Source: CAIRDP01 sp037138335 (GTDB lineage Bacteria; Bacteroidota; Bacteroidia; Bacteroidales; FEN-979). Taken from it: a DNA stretch of 64,000 nt. The notes under the pieces were generated by a model. That model was not told the DNA's origin and ran no database searches. It saw only the letters and a program-made list of their open reading frames with translations. The translations under genes and the position numbers were made by a program. Positions 9,078 to 18,737 of the stretch are shown here, piece after piece; positions within the stretch are counted from its first letter, which is position 1; each line of letters starts with the position of its first letter. The DNA lies in contig JBAXIO010000011.1 of the NCBI GenBank assembly GCA_037138335.1, forward strand, positions 69,246 through 133,245. The letters are read 5' to 3'.

Positions 9078-11111
9078 TTACCAGATCGTTATCCTGATTG
9101 AATCAGAGGCAGTCACTTTACATCCGAAAGCATCTGAAAATTCCTTCATCAGCGGAAGTGTTGCATTAATCCTCCATCGTGCAGGAGAATGTTCGTTGGT
9201 CTGAACCTGATTGATAAGGCTCTCATTGGTTATATTCTCCCTCCAGACCTGCGCCCAGCCTAAGAAGAACCTCTGCTGGTATGTAAATCCGTCGATCTTT
9301 TCGGGTTTCTGTTTGCCTTCGAGGGATTTTTCAAGGGCATAATAGCCGAGAGTCAACCCCCCAAGGTCGGCGATATTCTCACCAAGGGTGAGTTTGCCGT
9401 CAATTTTAAACCCTTTGGTCACCTCGATGGAATTGAAATATGCTTCCATCTTTTTCCCGAGTGCAATAAAGTTCTTTGAATCTTCCGGGGTCCACCAGTT
9501 GCTTAAGTTCCCGTTGCCGTCATATTGTGCACCCTGGTCGTCGAAGCCGTGTGTCATTTCATGTCCTATCACGGCTATGATAGCCCCGTAATTGATAGCA
9601 TCGTCGGCATCGGGATTGAAGAACGGAGGCTGAAGTATAGCTGCTGGGAAAACGATTTCATTATTGGTGGGGTTGTTGTATGCATTGATGGTTTGGGGCG
9701 ACATTCCCCATTCCTGTTTATCAACCGGTTTCCCTGCTTTTTTAACCATGTCATTATGTTCCCACAAAGCAATATTCATGCTGTTTTCGAGCAATTTGTC
9801 GGGTTGGATATCGATGCTGGAATAATCTTTCCATGTATCGGGGTAGCCGATTTTCCATGTAAAGGCAGCCAGCTTCTTTTTTGCTTTTTCTTTAGTGGGG
9901 GCGCTCATCCATATAAGTTTATCGATTCTTTCACTATACACGGCACGCACATTTTCTATCATCCCGGAGACCTTTTTCTTGGAAGATTCAGGGAAATATT
10001 TTGCTACATATAGTTTCCCAAGGGGCATCCCCAGCCTCCTGTTAACACTCATGATGGCACGTTCTTCACGGGGGCGCTGGGCTTTTACCCCGTACATTAC
10101 GGTACTGAAGAAATGAAACGATTCTTTATTGAATTGTGACGGCAGTAAATTGGCAACTGCTGAAAGAAGTTTCCAGCGGAAGTAAGTTTGAAGTACATCA
10201 AGAGGGGTTGACTTGATGAGCAGACCGAGATTTTTAAGGTAGTTCTTATCCTGGACAATTATGGTATCGGTATGCAAACCATAGTTTTTATAATAATCAG
10301 CCCAATTAATAAAGGGAGCCAGTTTCTTCAGTTCTGTAAACGGGATCTTATTGTAGATCTTCACGGGATCACGCATTTCGAAATTTTTTAGCTGGATAAG
10401 GGCAAGCTTTGTTTCGAAATCGAGAATGGTTTGCCCCGGGGCCTTCACATCCCAGGATGCCATCGAGAACATCTTATCCACATGCTTTACAAATTCGGCC
10501 CTGATCTTAACCATCGATGAATCCTTGTTCTCGTAGTAATTACGGTCACCCATCGACAGACCGTCCTGACCCATAAATACTGCATTCATTTTACTGTTGC
10601 GGTCATCGGCACTAACATATACATCGAAGGGGCCTGAAATATTTACAATAGCCAGTTCCCCGGCAAGAGCCATCAGTTCAGCATTGCTTTTTGCTGCCAG
10701 GATCTTATCCGACAAGGGGACGATAGGAGTAATGCCGCGTTTGGCGATTGTGAGGGTGTCAAGGTAGGAGCGGTAATACCCGGTAATGAGCTGGGCCTCG
10801 CTTCCTTTAACAGGGTTTTCCTGTTTCAGGAGATCAGCAATTATACCCTTGATCTTTACTTCACGGTTTTCTTTATCCAGGACTTCAAAAGATCCCCAGG
10901 CGCCTTCGGTCGAAGGGATTGGATTATGCTTTTTCCAGTTGCCGTTGGCAAAACTATCGAAATCACTGCAGGCCTTTTGAGTTGAATCGATGCCCGAAAT
11001 GTCAAAAGCGACAACCCTGGCTTCGGAACTCTTTTGTTTGTTGTTGTTACACGATAAGGCCAGGATCATGACCGTTAGCGTCATCATCAGAAATACAAGT
11101 TGTTTTTTCAT
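9078..11111 (-). CDS. M13 family metallopeptidase (neprilysin/PepO-like)
   Basis: A zinc endopeptidase of about 677 residues, the normal length for this family. The start is the ATG at 11109-11111 (MKKQLVFLMM), which begins a lipoprotein signal ending LALSC; an in-frame TTG upstream lies inside the previous gene's end. The zinc site is HEMTH (about residues 517-521), the third ligand lies in ENIADLGGL and the substrate-binding NAYNNPTNNEIVFPA segment is intact. The C-terminal HSPARWRINATL motif is also typical. It probably degrades oligopeptides at the outer face of the cell or in the periplasm. It follows the histidine kinase gene by 20 bp on the same strand. Confidence 0.93.
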   Translation of the reverse strand: MKKQLVFLMMTLTVMILALSCNNNKQKSSEARVVAFDISGIDSTQKACSDFDSFANGNWKKHNPIPSTEGAWGSFEVLDKENREVKIKGIIADLLKQENPVKGSEAQLITGYYRSYLDTLTIAKRGITPIVPLSDKILAAKSNAELMALAGELAIVNISGPFDVYVSADDRNSKMNAVFMGQDGLSMGDRNYYENKDSSMVKIRAEFVKHVDKMFSMASWDVKAPGQTILDFETKLALIQLKNFEMRDPVKIYNKIPFTELKKLAPFINWADYYKNYGLHTDTIIVQDKNYLKNLGLLIKSTPLDVLQTYFRWKLLSAVANLLPSQFNKESFHFFSTVMYGVKAQRPREERAIMSVNRRLGMPLGKLYVAKYFPESSKKKVSGMIENVRAVYSERIDKLIWMSAPTKEKAKKKLAAFTWKIGYPDTWKDYSSIDIQPDKLLENSMNIALWEHNDMVKKAGKPVDKQEWGMSPQTINAYNNPTNNEIVFPAAILQPPFFNPDADDAINYGAIIAVIGHEMTHGFDDQGAQYDGNGNLSNWWTPEDSKNFIALGKKMEAYFNSIEVTKGFKIDGKLTLGENIADLGGLTLGYYALEKSLEGKQKPEKIDGFTYQQRFFLGWAQVWRENITNESLINQVQTNEHSPARWRINATLPLMKEFSDAFGCKVTASDSIRITIW

Positions 11112-11131
11112 CTGGTAAAGTTTTGTATTTA

Positions 11132-12574
11132 TCAATTAATCTGTTTTTTGTTCATTTCATGCAACTGATCCTGGTAAGGAATGGTAAAATAAAATGCAGA
11201 ACCTTTTCCCTGTTTGCTTTCCACCCATAGTTTCCCGCCAAGCATTTCCGCATAGGATTTTGCAATGGCCAAGCCCAGTCCGGCTCCCTGCCGGGCCTGA
11301 ACATCGGCTACATCGGCCTGGAAAAACCGTTCGAATATGGCTTCATGGCGGGAGGCAGGGATTCCTATACCTGTATCTTTGACGAAAAATATAAGCTCAG
11401 TTTGCATAGTCTCCGGGCCCTTCAGCCCAGCCGGTCTTAACAAATACCCGAATTCCACTGATCCCTTATCGGTATATTTGATGGCGTTTTTTACAAGATT
11501 TGAAAGGATAGCATACAATTTTTCTCCATCCGTTTTTATAACGGACTGATTATCAGTCAGGGTTGTTGTAAAGGATAAACTTAATCTCTTACTTACAGCA
11601 TCTGGTTTAAAAAGGGTATAAACATATTCAATCTGCTCGTTTATATTCGTATCCTGGTTGTTAACATCCATCAGCCCGGATTCAATTCTGGAAATATCCA
11701 CAATTTCATTCAGTATATTCAGCATGCGTGAACCGCTTCTCTGAATTATCCTGATATACTCCGCCTGGTTCTCACCAGTCAGCCCGGGTTCACCCAATAA
11801 GGATGAGAAGCCGAGGATGCCGTTCATGGGCGTGCGTATCTCATGGCTCATATTTGCAATAAAGGCCGATTTAAGCCGGTCGCTTTCTTCTGCCTTGTGC
11901 TTTGCTTTCAATAACTCCTGGCTTTCCTTCTTTAACAGGGCCTGCAAGGTTCTTTCTTTAATAAATGATTCGTTCAGCTGATCAACAAGTGAGGCAACTG
12001 ACAGCACAGCAAGGGCATTAAAGGCGATTAAATTGATCCCTACCGTTAACCAGGATATCAGGGCAAATTCCTGGAAAAATGTCAGGTTGGTTGATGTTAC
12101 CGGTACTATCGCCATCAATAACAGGAATATGATTGCATTCAGGGCAAGGGAGATCAATCCTGCCCTTTTGCTTTGATAGAGAGTGATAAGCACTGAAATG
12201 CAAAGAAGAATGATTATACTCGGTCCTTTTATACCAAAATAATTGATCAGGATGACCGACAAAATGTAAAAAGTGGCAGAGAACGTAATTTTTTTCGCCT
12301 TGATCCTGATCCTCCTGTTGAAAAAAATGAAAATAATGACCAAAAAGGCAAGAGAGTCGAAAATCGCAATAATTGTTTGATGTGTTTTTATGGATACAAT
12401 TATACTTGGTACAGCCACCAGTACGAGAATGGGAAAACTTATAAGCAGAATTGAAATGAACAGCTTATCCCTGAGATATGGCAATCCGTCTTCTTCATTG
12501 GATTTCAGGGAAGAAAAGTGATACTGGTAGTATCGAATGTAGCTATCCCAGAATTTGATGAGGTTAATTCGCAT
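11132..12574 (-). CDS. Membrane sensor histidine kinase
   Basis: About 480 residues from the ATG at 12572-12574 (MRINLIKFWDSY). A longer frame exists only with a TTG start and no signal. Six hydrophobic segments in the first 210 residues form a membrane sensor region, followed by a short coiled coil (NESFIKERTLQALLKKESQELLKAKHKAEESDRLK). Then comes a HisKA domain with the phospho-acceptor in NMSHEIRTPMNG and a HATPase_c domain with the N box NLVKNAIKYT, G1 box DTGIGIP and G2 box GAGLGLAIAKSYAEML. There is no receiver domain and no adjacent response regulator, so the partner is unknown. It is divergent from the phospholipase D-like gene. Confidence 0.88.
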   Translation of the reverse strand: MRINLIKFWDSYIRYYQYHFSSLKSNEEDGLPYLRDKLFISILLISFPILVLVAVPSIIVSIKTHQTIIAIFDSLAFLVIIFIFFNRRIRIKAKKITFSATFYILSVILINYFGIKGPSIIILLCISVLITLYQSKRAGLISLALNAIIFLLLMAIVPVTSTNLTFFQEFALISWLTVGINLIAFNALAVLSVASLVDQLNESFIKERTLQALLKKESQELLKAKHKAEESDRLKSAFIANMSHEIRTPMNGILGFSSLLGEPGLTGENQAEYIRIIQRSGSRMLNILNEIVDISRIESGLMDVNNQDTNINEQIEYVYTLFKPDAVSKRLSLSFTTTLTDNQSVIKTDGEKLYAILSNLVKNAIKYTDKGSVEFGYLLRPAGLKGPETMQTELIFFVKDTGIGIPASRHEAIFERFFQADVADVQARQGAGLGLAIAKSYAEMLGGKLWVESKQGKGSAFYFTIPYQDQLHEMNKKQIN

Positions 12575-12786
12575 TAATGCAATACTTCTTTGTACAGGGT
12601 TAAAGGTTCCTTGCGGCTTCCAGCCATATTTCCTGATTCTAAGGACAAATATCAGCAAAATATTGAAATAAGAAAGCTCTTTATGCGCTTGATATGGTAA
12701 TTATCTTCATTCTGGTTTATTATTTTTACATTTATGCCTGAGAAAGAGAAAACAATGGATATGTATAATATTCAAGTATTGCATTT

Positions 12787-14538
12787 ATGAAAACCAGTAT
12801 TTACATTTTTATCATTTTACTCATTTTCCAAAGCCTTTGGCTGGATGAGCAATGTAAAGCACGGGATTTGCAGGGGACCGGCAACCTCCCCCTGATCTCC
12901 GGATTAACTTACGGGAATATCTTGCAAAGCGGTGTAAGCGTTTATTGGACCACCGATTCACCGGCTGATTCCAAGATCCTGTGGATGGTATCAGATTCAA
13001 ATTACCAGCCGCTGGTCTTCACCGATTCATTGTACTTTTCAACCGCAGTCAGCAGTCACATTGTACCAATCAGCAACCTTCAACCCGCAACAATATACAA
13101 GTACAGGGTTATTTCACGAAATGCCGGCGGAGCCGCAGCCGACTCGGGATATTTCATCACCCAGTCTGCATCTACAGGAAAAACAGTGGTTTATTTTAAC
13201 CATTCCGTTGACACTACGGTAAGTACAGGGGAAAAGGCAAATGGCAATAAAGATTTTTCCGCCTTCCTTATTGACCGGATTGACAGTGCAAAATACAGCA
13301 TCGATATAACATTATGGGAATTTACCTATTACACTGCTGTTTTAAATGCGCTCATCCACGCGAAAAACAACGGAGTGAAGATCAGGTTCATTTATACGAA
13401 TAATACCCCTGATTCGCCTCTGGTCGAATCACTGGTTGCAAATGGGATCCCGGTCCTGAAGCGAAACTACGATACCACCCATTCAATGCATAACAAGTTC
13501 TGGATCTTTGATTACAGGAATAACAGCGATGCCGGAATTAAATATCTCTGGACGGGCTCCGCCAATGTTTCACATGCCCAGCTGCACCAGGACAGGAACA
13601 ATGTGATTGTAGTACAGGATGAGTCGCTTTGTGCAGCTTACACCAGGGAATTTGAAGAAATGTGGGGTTCCCATAAAGACATCCCGATTAAATCAAGAGC
13701 AAGGTTCGGTGCGATCAAAGTAAACAATGTGCCCCATGTATTCAATGTGGCCGGAGTACGGATGGAAGCCTGGTTTTCTCCTTCCGACAGTGTTACAAGA
13801 TATGTATGCAACCTCATCAGCTCCGAAACGACAAAGAGCCTGTATTTCTGTATGTTTAAATTTACACTTCATGATTTTGAAGATACACTTCATTCAATTT
13901 TTCAGCATGGAATGGAAATCAGCGGTGTTTTCGATTCGTCAAATTCTGTTGATGCAGGCTGTGCGTACCCGAGAATGAAAGGCGCTTCGGTCCCGGATGC
14001 GTGGAACCCGGCAGCTGATGTCTTTATCGACACTATAACCGGTCTTCTGCATCATAAATACTTTATTGTCGATGCAGGCCCGTCAGCGGGCAATAAAATT
14101 ACCGTAACCGGGTCGTTTAACTGGGAGCCTGATGCATCTCTGAAAAATGATGAAAATTCGCTGATCGTCTTCGATGCAAGGGTAAATAACCTTTACTACC
14201 AGGAATTTTATAAACGGTATAAAGAGTCGGGAGGTACTACTGTCGGGATACACAATGCAGGTTCAGCTACCGGCAGGACTGAGCATCTGGGACAAAATTA
14301 TCCTAATCCATTCAGCCTTTCTACCGTTATCCCTTATAATTTGCCGGCTGCTTCATTCGTGAGGCTGAGCATTTTCGATTCCCATGGTATCGAAGTAGAA
14401 GTGCTTCTGAACGCTCCCCAAAGTTCAGGAGCCCACACCTCGAGCTGGAACTCTTCGCTTTTTCCGGCCGGTATGTATTGCATAAGACTGACAGCCGGCG
14501 GGTATACGGAAACCAGGAAGATGACAGTTATGAAGTGA
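12787..14538 (+). CDS. Secreted phospholipase D-like protein with T9SS sorting domain
   Basis: A 583-residue exported protein. Signal peptide at about 1-24, then a fibronectin-III-like domain (about 35-125), then two PLD half-domains. The first HKD motif is HNKFWIFD followed by WTGSANVSHAQ. The second is HHKYFIVD followed by VTGSFNWEPDAS. Both are complete, so a phosphodiesterase active site formed by the two halves is expected. The C-terminal 80 residues are a type A T9SS domain (LGQNYPNPFS ... GGYTETRKMTVMK). Members of this fold cleave phospholipids or nucleic acids, and the sequence does not say which. The protein is expected at the cell surface or outside the cell. Confidence 0.87.
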   Translation: MKTSIYIFIILLIFQSLWLDEQCKARDLQGTGNLPLISGLTYGNILQSGVSVYWTTDSPADSKILWMVSDSNYQPLVFTDSLYFSTAVSSHIVPISNLQPATIYKYRVISRNAGGAAADSGYFITQSASTGKTVVYFNHSVDTTVSTGEKANGNKDFSAFLIDRIDSAKYSIDITLWEFTYYTAVLNALIHAKNNGVKIRFIYTNNTPDSPLVESLVANGIPVLKRNYDTTHSMHNKFWIFDYRNNSDAGIKYLWTGSANVSHAQLHQDRNNVIVVQDESLCAAYTREFEEMWGSHKDIPIKSRARFGAIKVNNVPHVFNVAGVRMEAWFSPSDSVTRYVCNLISSETTKSLYFCMFKFTLHDFEDTLHSIFQHGMEISGVFDSSNSVDAGCAYPRMKGASVPDAWNPAADVFIDTITGLLHHKYFIVDAGPSAGNKITVTGSFNWEPDASLKNDENSLIVFDARVNNLYYQEFYKRYKESGGTTVGIHNAGSATGRTEHLGQNYPNPFSLSTVIPYNLPAASFVRLSIFDSHGIEVEVLLNAPQSSGAHTSSWNSSLFPAGMYCIRLTAGGYTETRKMTVMK

Positions 14539-14657
14539 TTGGAGTTTTTCAAAAATGCATAAAGGCTGTGTATCCCAATTCGAAACAGGATTTGTAATTT
14601 TTCCCGGCTGTTACTAATTGAAAATGGCTTAATGAGTTTACTGAACATTACAACAAC

Positions 14658-15263
14658 ATGAAATCCCCCGAAAGCATAATCCCGGATCTGAAAGAACTCG
14701 GCGGTTTAATACTTGGATTCTTACCCTGGCTGCTGTTCCTGTTCCTTTCCGGCAACACCCTTGGAAGCCTTGAAAGAGCTATTATAATAAGCCTTGCGGC
14801 ATCCATTCTGTTTGGTTACAGAGAGCTGAAACAGGGATTCATACTTACCTGGGGAACCCTTGTTTTCTTCAGCTTCTGTGCTGTCAGCATCAACCTGTTG
14901 CATGTGATGTGGGTGGCCATGTACATGGACCTCCTGTCCAACTCGGCACTAGCCTTCGTGATGTGGCTGACACTGGCCCTGGGCAAGCCTTTCGTTCTGC
15001 AGTATGCAAGAAAAGGCCTCCCGGAGGAGAAATGGAATGAAGCCCATTTCGTTCATGGCTGCAGGCAGATGACCATCGTTTGGGCTTCGCTGATGAGCCT
15101 GTCGGTTTTACTGAGCATTGTCAAAAGGACTTCATTGATGCACCTTCCCGGATGGGCCTGGTTCGGCTTAAGCCTTGTGATCATTGTCTCAGGACTGGCA
15201 TACACTACAGTGTTTAAGCGTCATAAACGGCTGAAGCGCCTGAGAGAACAGGAAATCAGCTGA
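14658..15263 (+). CDS. Polytopic membrane protein, function unknown
   Basis: A 201-residue protein with about six hydrophobic segments (near 15-30, 37-50, 60-80, 88-108, 140-158 and 165-185) and a very basic tail (FKRHKRLKRLREQE). The segment LQYARKGLPEEKWNE between the fourth and fifth membrane segments is the main soluble loop. I do not recognise the family and see no catalytic motif. It begins 119 bp after the PLD-like gene on the same strand. Confidence 0.65.
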   Translation: MKSPESIIPDLKELGGLILGFLPWLLFLFLSGNTLGSLERAIIISLAASILFGYRELKQGFILTWGTLVFFSFCAVSINLLHVMWVAMYMDLLSNSALAFVMWLTLALGKPFVLQYARKGLPEEKWNEAHFVHGCRQMTIVWASLMSLSVLLSIVKRTSLMHLPGWAWFGLSLVIIVSGLAYTTVFKRHKRLKRLREQEIS

Positions 15264-15270
15264 TTTTTTT

Positions 15271-15289
15271 ATGACTGCGGATGAGGGAG
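15271..15289 (+). repeat. Dispersed 19-bp repeat, copy 1
   Basis: ATGACTGCGGATGAGGGAG lies between the convergent ends of the membrane-protein gene and the S41 peptidase gene. The identical 19 bases occur again at 21158-21176. No open frame starts usefully from the internal ATG. Confidence 0.6.
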
Positions 15290-15326
15290 CCGATTGAAAT
15301 AAACCTTCTTCCCGTTACATTGAATT

Positions 15327-17576
15327 TCAGGGCGCCCCGATGATTTCAATTGCTTTCAGCAGCAATTCGTCTTTATTTGAGATAATACCTTCGATAGTGG
15401 GTTTGACTTCGATATCAGGTATGATGCCTACCCTCTGGGTTTCCCTGCCATCGGGATAGTAAACGCCTATCCCGCTTATCATAGTGCTGATGCCACCCGG
15501 CAATCGGAATGCTGAAACATTTCCATCGGCTCCTGCAGTAGTCGATCCGATCACTGTAGCCCGGGGGGCTACCCTGAATGCCATAGCTGTATACTCTGCC
15601 TGGCTTTGAGTGACCTCATTCACAAGAATGATGACCTTTCCCTTGTAATAGTCTGGATTGACTTCCCCCACTTTGAATAGTTGTCCCATCGTAAAAAGCC
15701 CGGGTTGGACAATACTTCCTGATGAAAATCTGACAAAACCCGTGCTTTCTGGTACCAGGTATTGTCCGAAGCTGAACACGATGAAATCAGAAGGATAACA
15801 CCTCAGGTCGATAACAAGTCCTTTTGTTCCTTTGATTTGTTTCCACAGCTCCGGCAGGTAAGCACTCTTGACAGTCCCTGGGTTGAAATAAGCGATATCA
15901 GGAGCCAGCATCCTGAAGCAGCTGTCTTTTCGATGGTAGAAGGAAGTAAAATCAATTTTGTCAAAGGGATATGCATGCAATGTAACTGAAGTTGTAATCC
16001 CTTTCCTTATATACCTGACAGGGATCACTGTATCGTTAGTGCGCAAGAGGTTTCTTGCTATTTCCCTTAACTGGGTAGGATAGTTTGAAGCTGGTGTGTA
16101 TTTCAGCCTTGACTGCACAATGCTTTCAACATTCTTCCCGCTTATCTCTGTGATTATATCACCGGGTTGAAGATCGCAATGATCCCCGTTTTTTGCATTA
16201 TAAAAGCCTGTGACAACCGGTTTGCCTTCAGTAAACGTAAGCTGGGCGATTGAGAAATTCTTTCCACGGTAAGAAGCCAGCACGGCTTCCTGGCTCCATA
16301 TATTGGCATGTGTATCGTGTACCCTTGCAATAAGCTCCAGGGCTGCAAGCTTATATTCCAGCTCATTGTTTGCATTAACGAACCTGGGTATGAATTCGGC
16401 AAGCACCGGTTTCCAGTCTTCCCCAATAAGATACTTATAAGGAAAGAAGTATTGAATGATGTTCCAGTATCGGAATAAGGCCAATATTCTGAAGCCTGCA
16501 TCAGGATAGCTCATCAAGGCATAATTTTTCTCATTTGTAAATTCGGGATTCAGTACAAACTCATTAAGCCCTATATAGTAATTTTCGCCGGACCTGCCTG
16601 CCTTGCGGACCTTCTCAAGGGCTAAGGAAAGCTTAGGCGACAAGCCTGAAGTTACTATCCAGCCAAGGTCAGGATTTAGTTTTATTTCACCGGGGTTTGC
16701 AGTATCCTTGCTTCCCCCGCTGACCTCGCCAAGTTTATTGATCCATTCAAGGAGTATCTTATCCCTTTTTTCAGTGTTCCCTGCAGCCAGGATATCCGGC
16801 AGTATCCTGAACATTTCATAATCCCAGTTATAAGTACCTGCAGCGACTGAAGGATGGTAATACTTCAGAAATCCCCACACCATTCCAAGAACCCTCAGGT
16901 TTTCGGTCTTCAAAGGCGTAAGCTGTATTGAAGCAATGCCGGAACTTTTGTCGAATACAGTGTCCTTTTCAGCAGGAAAGATCCTGGCGGGAACAGGTTC
17001 CAGTTCACTTATATCCTTACCATCAATGCTGACTTGCAGATCATCCATCCATAATTTGCCTTTACCAACCAGCAGTCCGCCCACAACGATCTGCCTGGTC
17101 TTAACGGGATTCATTTCCAGGCTTACCTCATATTTCGTCCATTCGGTTGTCCCGGTGATTCCCCTGCTACCCATATTATCGAAAGCAATTGAGGGATCGA
17201 TGCGCATCCAAAGCCCGGCATAACCGTCCCTCACATTTTCGGTCCTGATGAATCCGCTGAGAGTGATCATCTTCCCCGGGTAGCTTGCAGGAATAGTATA
17301 TGACCATGCCCCGAATTGAGGATCATCCCCGTTATATTCAATGACAACCGAGTACCTGCCGTTGTGGATCACTGTTGAATCCAGGTACAGCCGGTATGCT
17401 GAACTCCCCATGCTGTCCCATTTCAGAGGTTTGTTTTTCAGCACTTTTTCGAATCCGAAATTGAAGGTTTCGCTGCGGGCTTTTTCCTGCGTAAAGGACT
17501 GAATGGAAAAAATAAGGAGGCAAGGGAAAAGCAGTAATCGCTTGAACGCATATCTTAAAAGGGCGGCATTTTTCAT
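15327..17576 (-). CDS. S41 family (tail-specific protease-like) peptidase, exported
   Basis: About 749 residues from the ATG at 17574-17576 (MKNAALLRYAFKRL); the frame is open further upstream only with a poor TTG start. A signal segment ends near SFTQE. Residues 30-180 look like a carbohydrate-binding-type beta-sandwich. The middle region is the helical part seen in Bacteroidota S41 proteins, and a PDZ domain follows (LQPGDIITEISGKNVESIV). The C-terminal protease domain has VIDLRCYPSD and VNEVTQSQAEYTAMAF, whose Ser is the expected nucleophile, followed by STTAGADGN. It probably processes or degrades envelope proteins. A promoter matching TTTG-N19-TACATTTA lies just upstream. Confidence 0.86.
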   Translation of the reverse strand: MKNAALLRYAFKRLLLFPCLLIFSIQSFTQEKARSETFNFGFEKVLKNKPLKWDSMGSSAYRLYLDSTVIHNGRYSVVIEYNGDDPQFGAWSYTIPASYPGKMITLSGFIRTENVRDGYAGLWMRIDPSIAFDNMGSRGITGTTEWTKYEVSLEMNPVKTRQIVVGGLLVGKGKLWMDDLQVSIDGKDISELEPVPARIFPAEKDTVFDKSSGIASIQLTPLKTENLRVLGMVWGFLKYYHPSVAAGTYNWDYEMFRILPDILAAGNTEKRDKILLEWINKLGEVSGGSKDTANPGEIKLNPDLGWIVTSGLSPKLSLALEKVRKAGRSGENYYIGLNEFVLNPEFTNEKNYALMSYPDAGFRILALFRYWNIIQYFFPYKYLIGEDWKPVLAEFIPRFVNANNELEYKLAALELIARVHDTHANIWSQEAVLASYRGKNFSIAQLTFTEGKPVVTGFYNAKNGDHCDLQPGDIITEISGKNVESIVQSRLKYTPASNYPTQLREIARNLLRTNDTVIPVRYIRKGITTSVTLHAYPFDKIDFTSFYHRKDSCFRMLAPDIAYFNPGTVKSAYLPELWKQIKGTKGLVIDLRCYPSDFIVFSFGQYLVPESTGFVRFSSGSIVQPGLFTMGQLFKVGEVNPDYYKGKVIILVNEVTQSQAEYTAMAFRVAPRATVIGSTTAGADGNVSAFRLPGGISTMISGIGVYYPDGRETQRVGIIPDIEVKPTIEGIISNKDELLLKAIEIIGAP

Positions 17577-17581
17577 AGAGA

Positions 17582-17612
17582 TAAATGTATTATTTGATGT
17601 AAATATAGCAAA
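17582..17612 (-). promoter_or_regulatory. Candidate Bacteroidota-type promoter for the S41 peptidase gene
   Basis: On the minus strand TTTG (17609-17612) is followed after 19 bp by TACATTTA (17582-17589), one base off the TAnnTTTG consensus. The -7 element ends only about 6 bp before the ATG, so the transcript would be nearly leaderless. This is a pattern match only. Confidence 0.45.
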
Positions 17613-17765
17613 ACACTGAATCGGGATTACACGCCCTGGGTCTATTTGTTGATGCATGCAGGTGAAGTCAGGAATGAGGTTGACCCCGAATAATACGGTT
17701 TATTTTATTAAATGCAGTAATTTTGGATTCAATCCTTTTTTCAACCCTTGAAAGTGAAGATTGCC

Positions 17766-18098
17766 ATGGCCACAAATAAAAATTTCATTGAATTCATCAC
17801 CGACCAGCTTGAAAGCGCAGGTGAGGTAAGCAGCAAACTGATGTTTGGCGAGTACGCCGTATATCTTGATAGCAAAGTCGTTGCTCTGGCTGCCGATAAT
17901 AAATTTTTCGTCAAGCCTACTGAAGGAGGAAGGGCGTTCATCGGAAATCCTGTTGAAGCACCTGCTTACCCCGGAGCTAAAATGAGTTTTCTCATAGAAG
18001 ATAAGCTTGAGGACCGGGAATGGCTTTGTGAGCTGATCAGGATCACAGCCAGGGAACTTCCCGAGCCTAAACCCAAAAAGAAAAAGGCACAAAAGTGA
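17766..18098 (+). CDS. TfoX N-terminal domain protein
   Basis: A 110-residue protein from the ATG at 17766 (MATNKNFIEF); an in-frame TTG 18 bp upstream is less likely. It matches the TfoX/Sxy N-terminal domain along its whole length: FIEFITDQLESAG, SSKLMFGEYAVYLDSKVVALAADNKFFVKPT and the end segment EWLCELIRITARELP, followed by a lysine-rich tail. TfoX is a competence activator in gamma-proteobacteria, but stand-alone N-terminal domains such as this are widespread and mostly uncharacterised. A role in competence should not be assumed. The next gene starts 19 bp downstream. Confidence 0.85.
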   Translation: MATNKNFIEFITDQLESAGEVSSKLMFGEYAVYLDSKVVALAADNKFFVKPTEGGRAFIGNPVEAPAYPGAKMSFLIEDKLEDREWLCELIRITARELPEPKPKKKKAQK

Positions 18099-18117
18099 AT
18101 GGAAATTGTTAAAAAAA

Positions 18118-18717
18118 ATGATGAGCAGCGATCGTAAGGAGGAAATCAAAAACTGGGCGGTATATTTTTTAAGTGCGATGGCTGCGGTTTTCATACACGA
18201 GACCGGGCATTGCATACCGGCATGGCTGCATGGCTATCCGGCGGTTCCTACCCCGGCGATGGAATACATACTTCATCCTGTAACGGTGGAACAAAACCAG
18301 TGGATCTCGCTTGGTGGTTACATTGGAACAGTTTTGTACATCATGGTCGTATTGATTATTTTCCTGTTTACTGATTTCAAATACAATTCGGCCCTGTACG
18401 CAGGAGCTGCCGCCGTATCGGGAATGTATTGCGCGTTATTTTTTATCAATGGGAGGGGGCATGGCGGACATGAATTCCAGGAGGCACAGGCCGCCCTGGG
18501 GTTTAGTTATTCAGGACATTCGCTGGATGTTTTCTTTCTCACAATATTCACCTTTTTAACTGCTTTATGGTTTATAAGGACCAGGCCGGGTTATAAGATT
18601 ATCCCGAAACTTCTGACAGCTGCAATAGTGACATTTTTCTTTTTCATTGCCCTTGAATGGGTCAACAATTCCATTTTTGATCCTCTGTTCAAGGCTGGTG
18701 CATTTCCAAGGAATTAA
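18118..18717 (+). CDS. Membrane protein with HExxH motif, M50-like
   Basis: About 200 residues from the ATG at 18118 (MMSSDRKEEI). Five or six hydrophobic segments. The first membrane helix contains FIHETGH (HExxH), followed by PAWLHGYP and later SLGGYIGTVLYIMVVLI. A zinc motif inside the first membrane helix next to a GG-containing second helix is the arrangement of site-2/M50 intramembrane proteases. A clear third metal ligand of the NPDG type is not visible, although a glycine- and histidine-rich loop (GRGHGGHEFQEAQA) is present. Membrane metalloprotease is therefore a tentative call. It follows the TfoX-like gene by 19 bp and is convergent with the MFS gene. Confidence 0.6.
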   Translation: MMSSDRKEEIKNWAVYFLSAMAAVFIHETGHCIPAWLHGYPAVPTPAMEYILHPVTVEQNQWISLGGYIGTVLYIMVVLIIFLFTDFKYNSALYAGAAAVSGMYCALFFINGRGHGGHEFQEAQAALGFSYSGHSLDVFFLTIFTFLTALWFIRTRPGYKIIPKLLTAAIVTFFFFIALEWVNNSIFDPLFKAGAFPRN

Positions 18718-18737
18718 ACCTATCGGGCAAAACCGCT

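Noticed and set aside
14568..14630. A possible 20-residue peptide in the gap after the PLD-like gene
   Set aside because: There is no ribosome-binding site and no similarity or structure to support it.
17766..18098. The TfoX-domain protein as evidence for natural competence
   Set aside because: Only the N-terminal domain is present and no competence gene is adjacent; stand-alone domains of this kind are widespread.
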